64,000 nt of DNA. Source: UBA5734 sp964528645 (GTDB lineage: Bacteria > Bacillota > Clostridia > Saccharofermentanales > UBA5734). The DNA lies in the NCBI GenBank assembly GCA_964528645.1, contig CAZGSR010000007.1, positions 1 to 64,000 on the forward strand, read 5' to 3'. The notes beneath the pieces were generated by a model, which searched no databases, was not told the origin of the DNA, and saw nothing but the letters and a program-made list of their open reading frames with translations. Shown in pieces: positions 63,413 through 64,000 of the stretch; positions within the stretch are counted from its first letter, which is position 1; every line of letters begins with the position of its first letter. A program made the translations under genes and the position numbers.

Positions 63413-64000
63413 GCAGAGGCCGTCGCGACTGGCCCAAGTCATCCATGCAGCCATTGTTGTCGTGCTGCTGGGTTTGTTCTTCGGCTTTGCGGCCTGGCGG
63501 CTCGACCACAACTGGCAATGGGAACGGCTCTGGACCTATCGCAACAAATTCGCTTTCGGATTCCTGGTCACGATCCTGCTCTCCGCGGCGTCCCTCATCG
63601 GCAGCCTGTTGCTCGGAGTTCTGGCAGCCTTTGGCCGGCGATCCCGGATCCTGTTTGTGCGTTATCTCTCCCGGGTCTACATTGAAGCCATCCGTGGCAC
63701 CCCTCTGCTTGTCCAGACCATCTTCTTCTTCTACTTCATCGGCACCGCCTACCGGCTGGAAAACCGCTACTGGATGGGTGTCCTGATCCTGTCTTTTTTT
63801 GCCGGAGCCTATGTCGCCGAGATCATCCGGGCTGGGCTGGCCTCCATTCCGACTGCCCAGCTGGAAACAGCACGGTCCCTGTGTTTCACCCCAGCGCAAA
63901 CACTGCGCTACATCGTGATCCCCCAACTGGCCCGGATCGTCCTGCCCCCCCTGACCGGCCAGTTTGCTTCCCTGGTCAAAGATTCATCGATCCTCTCCTT
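63402..64000 (+). CDS. Amino-acid ABC transporter permease (truncated by window end)
   Basis: From the ATG at 63402 the frame stays open for 199 codons to the window edge. It begins MSPEQRPSRLAQ and contains membrane segments (VIHAAIVVVLLGLFFGFAAW, FGFLVTILLSAASLIGSLLLGVL), the RGTPLLVQTIFFFYF segment typical of HisM/GlnP permeases, and the EAA-type ATPase contact loop AEIIRAGLASIPTAQLETARSL. It overlaps the binding-protein gene by 11 bases and lacks an obvious ribosome binding site, so translation is probably coupled. A cognate ATPase is expected beyond the window. Confidence 0.9.
   Translation, partial: MSPEQRPSRLAQVIHAAIVVVLLGLFFGFAAWRLDHNWQWERLWTYRNKFAFGFLVTILLSAASLIGSLLLGVLAAFGRRSRILFVRYLSRVYIEAIRGTPLLVQTIFFFYFIGTAYRLENRYWMGVLILSFFAGAYVAEIIRAGLASIPTAQLETARSLCFTPAQTLRYIVIPQLARIVLPPLTGQFASLVKDSSILS

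Overview
The window looks like a chromosomal segment of a moderately high-GC member of the Bacillota, most likely class Clostridia. The evidence is the ctsR-mcsA-mcsB-clpC stress operon with a CtsR operator, an ntp-type V-ATPase operon, short-form HisG paired with HisZ, strong AGGAGG ribosome binding sites and sigma-A type promoters. No genus can be named from the sequence alone. Almost every gene is on the minus strand; the plus-strand genes are a kinase/glycosidase pair, a zinc-ribbon membrane protein, a membrane-anchored solute-binding protein, an XRE regulator and an amino-acid ABC transporter cut by the right edge.

Layout, left to right. 1-3.9 kb: rpmG-secE-nusG-rplKA and rplJL, with an L10 leader, attenuator and separate promoter before rplJ. 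4.0-12.9 kb: a complete histidine operon, hisZ-G-D-C-B-purC-H-A-FI-E, with a hisF-hisI gene fusion and an embedded purC, bounded by a near-perfect promoter and a terminator. 13.2-15.8 kb: a plus-strand operon of an unassigned P-loop kinase and a GH13 sucrose-phosphorylase-like enzyme. 15.9-24.7 kb: a nine-gene V-type ATPase operon (ntpH-I-K-E-C-F-A-B-D) whose proteolipid carries the Na+ site residues. 24.8-37.6 kb: an aromatic amino-acid operon, paaK-tyrA-aroEK-aroF-aroB-aroA-aroC-aroQ-pheA, running into a two-gene ABC-2 exporter; tex lies upstream. 40-42.5 kb: a YIP1-like gene, then a DUF4143 ATPase gene inserted between two genes with a perfect 53-bp direct repeat. 42.5-48 kb: ctsR-mcsA-mcsB-clpC plus a CpXC-domain gene. 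48-50.1 kb: orphan family-5 solute-binding protein and XRE regulator. 50.3-57.7 kb: rpoB-rpoC, unusually about 50 kb away from rplJL. 58-62.3 kb: prsA-like foldase, then corC-like, HAD phosphatase and a catalytically degenerate serine-recombinase-like gene. 62.6-64 kb: amino-acid ABC transporter binding lipoprotein and truncated permease.

The most unusual observations are: (i) the 53-bp duplication around the DUF4143 ATPase, which falls exactly on the tail-to-tail overlap of its two neighbours and leaves both intact, with a hairpin that would hide the ATPase ribosome binding site only in read-through transcripts; (ii) a diverged 50-bp tandem duplication at the tyrA/aroE junction that turned the end of tyrA into the ribosome binding site and start of aroE; (iii) a candidate antisense RNA with its own promoter and terminator opposite the rpoB promoter and leader; (iv) the HisF-HisI fusion; (v) the kinase/GH13 pair; and (vi) a serine-recombinase fold lacking its catalytic serine. 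I found no complete unknown multi-gene system, CRISPR array, tRNA or rRNA.
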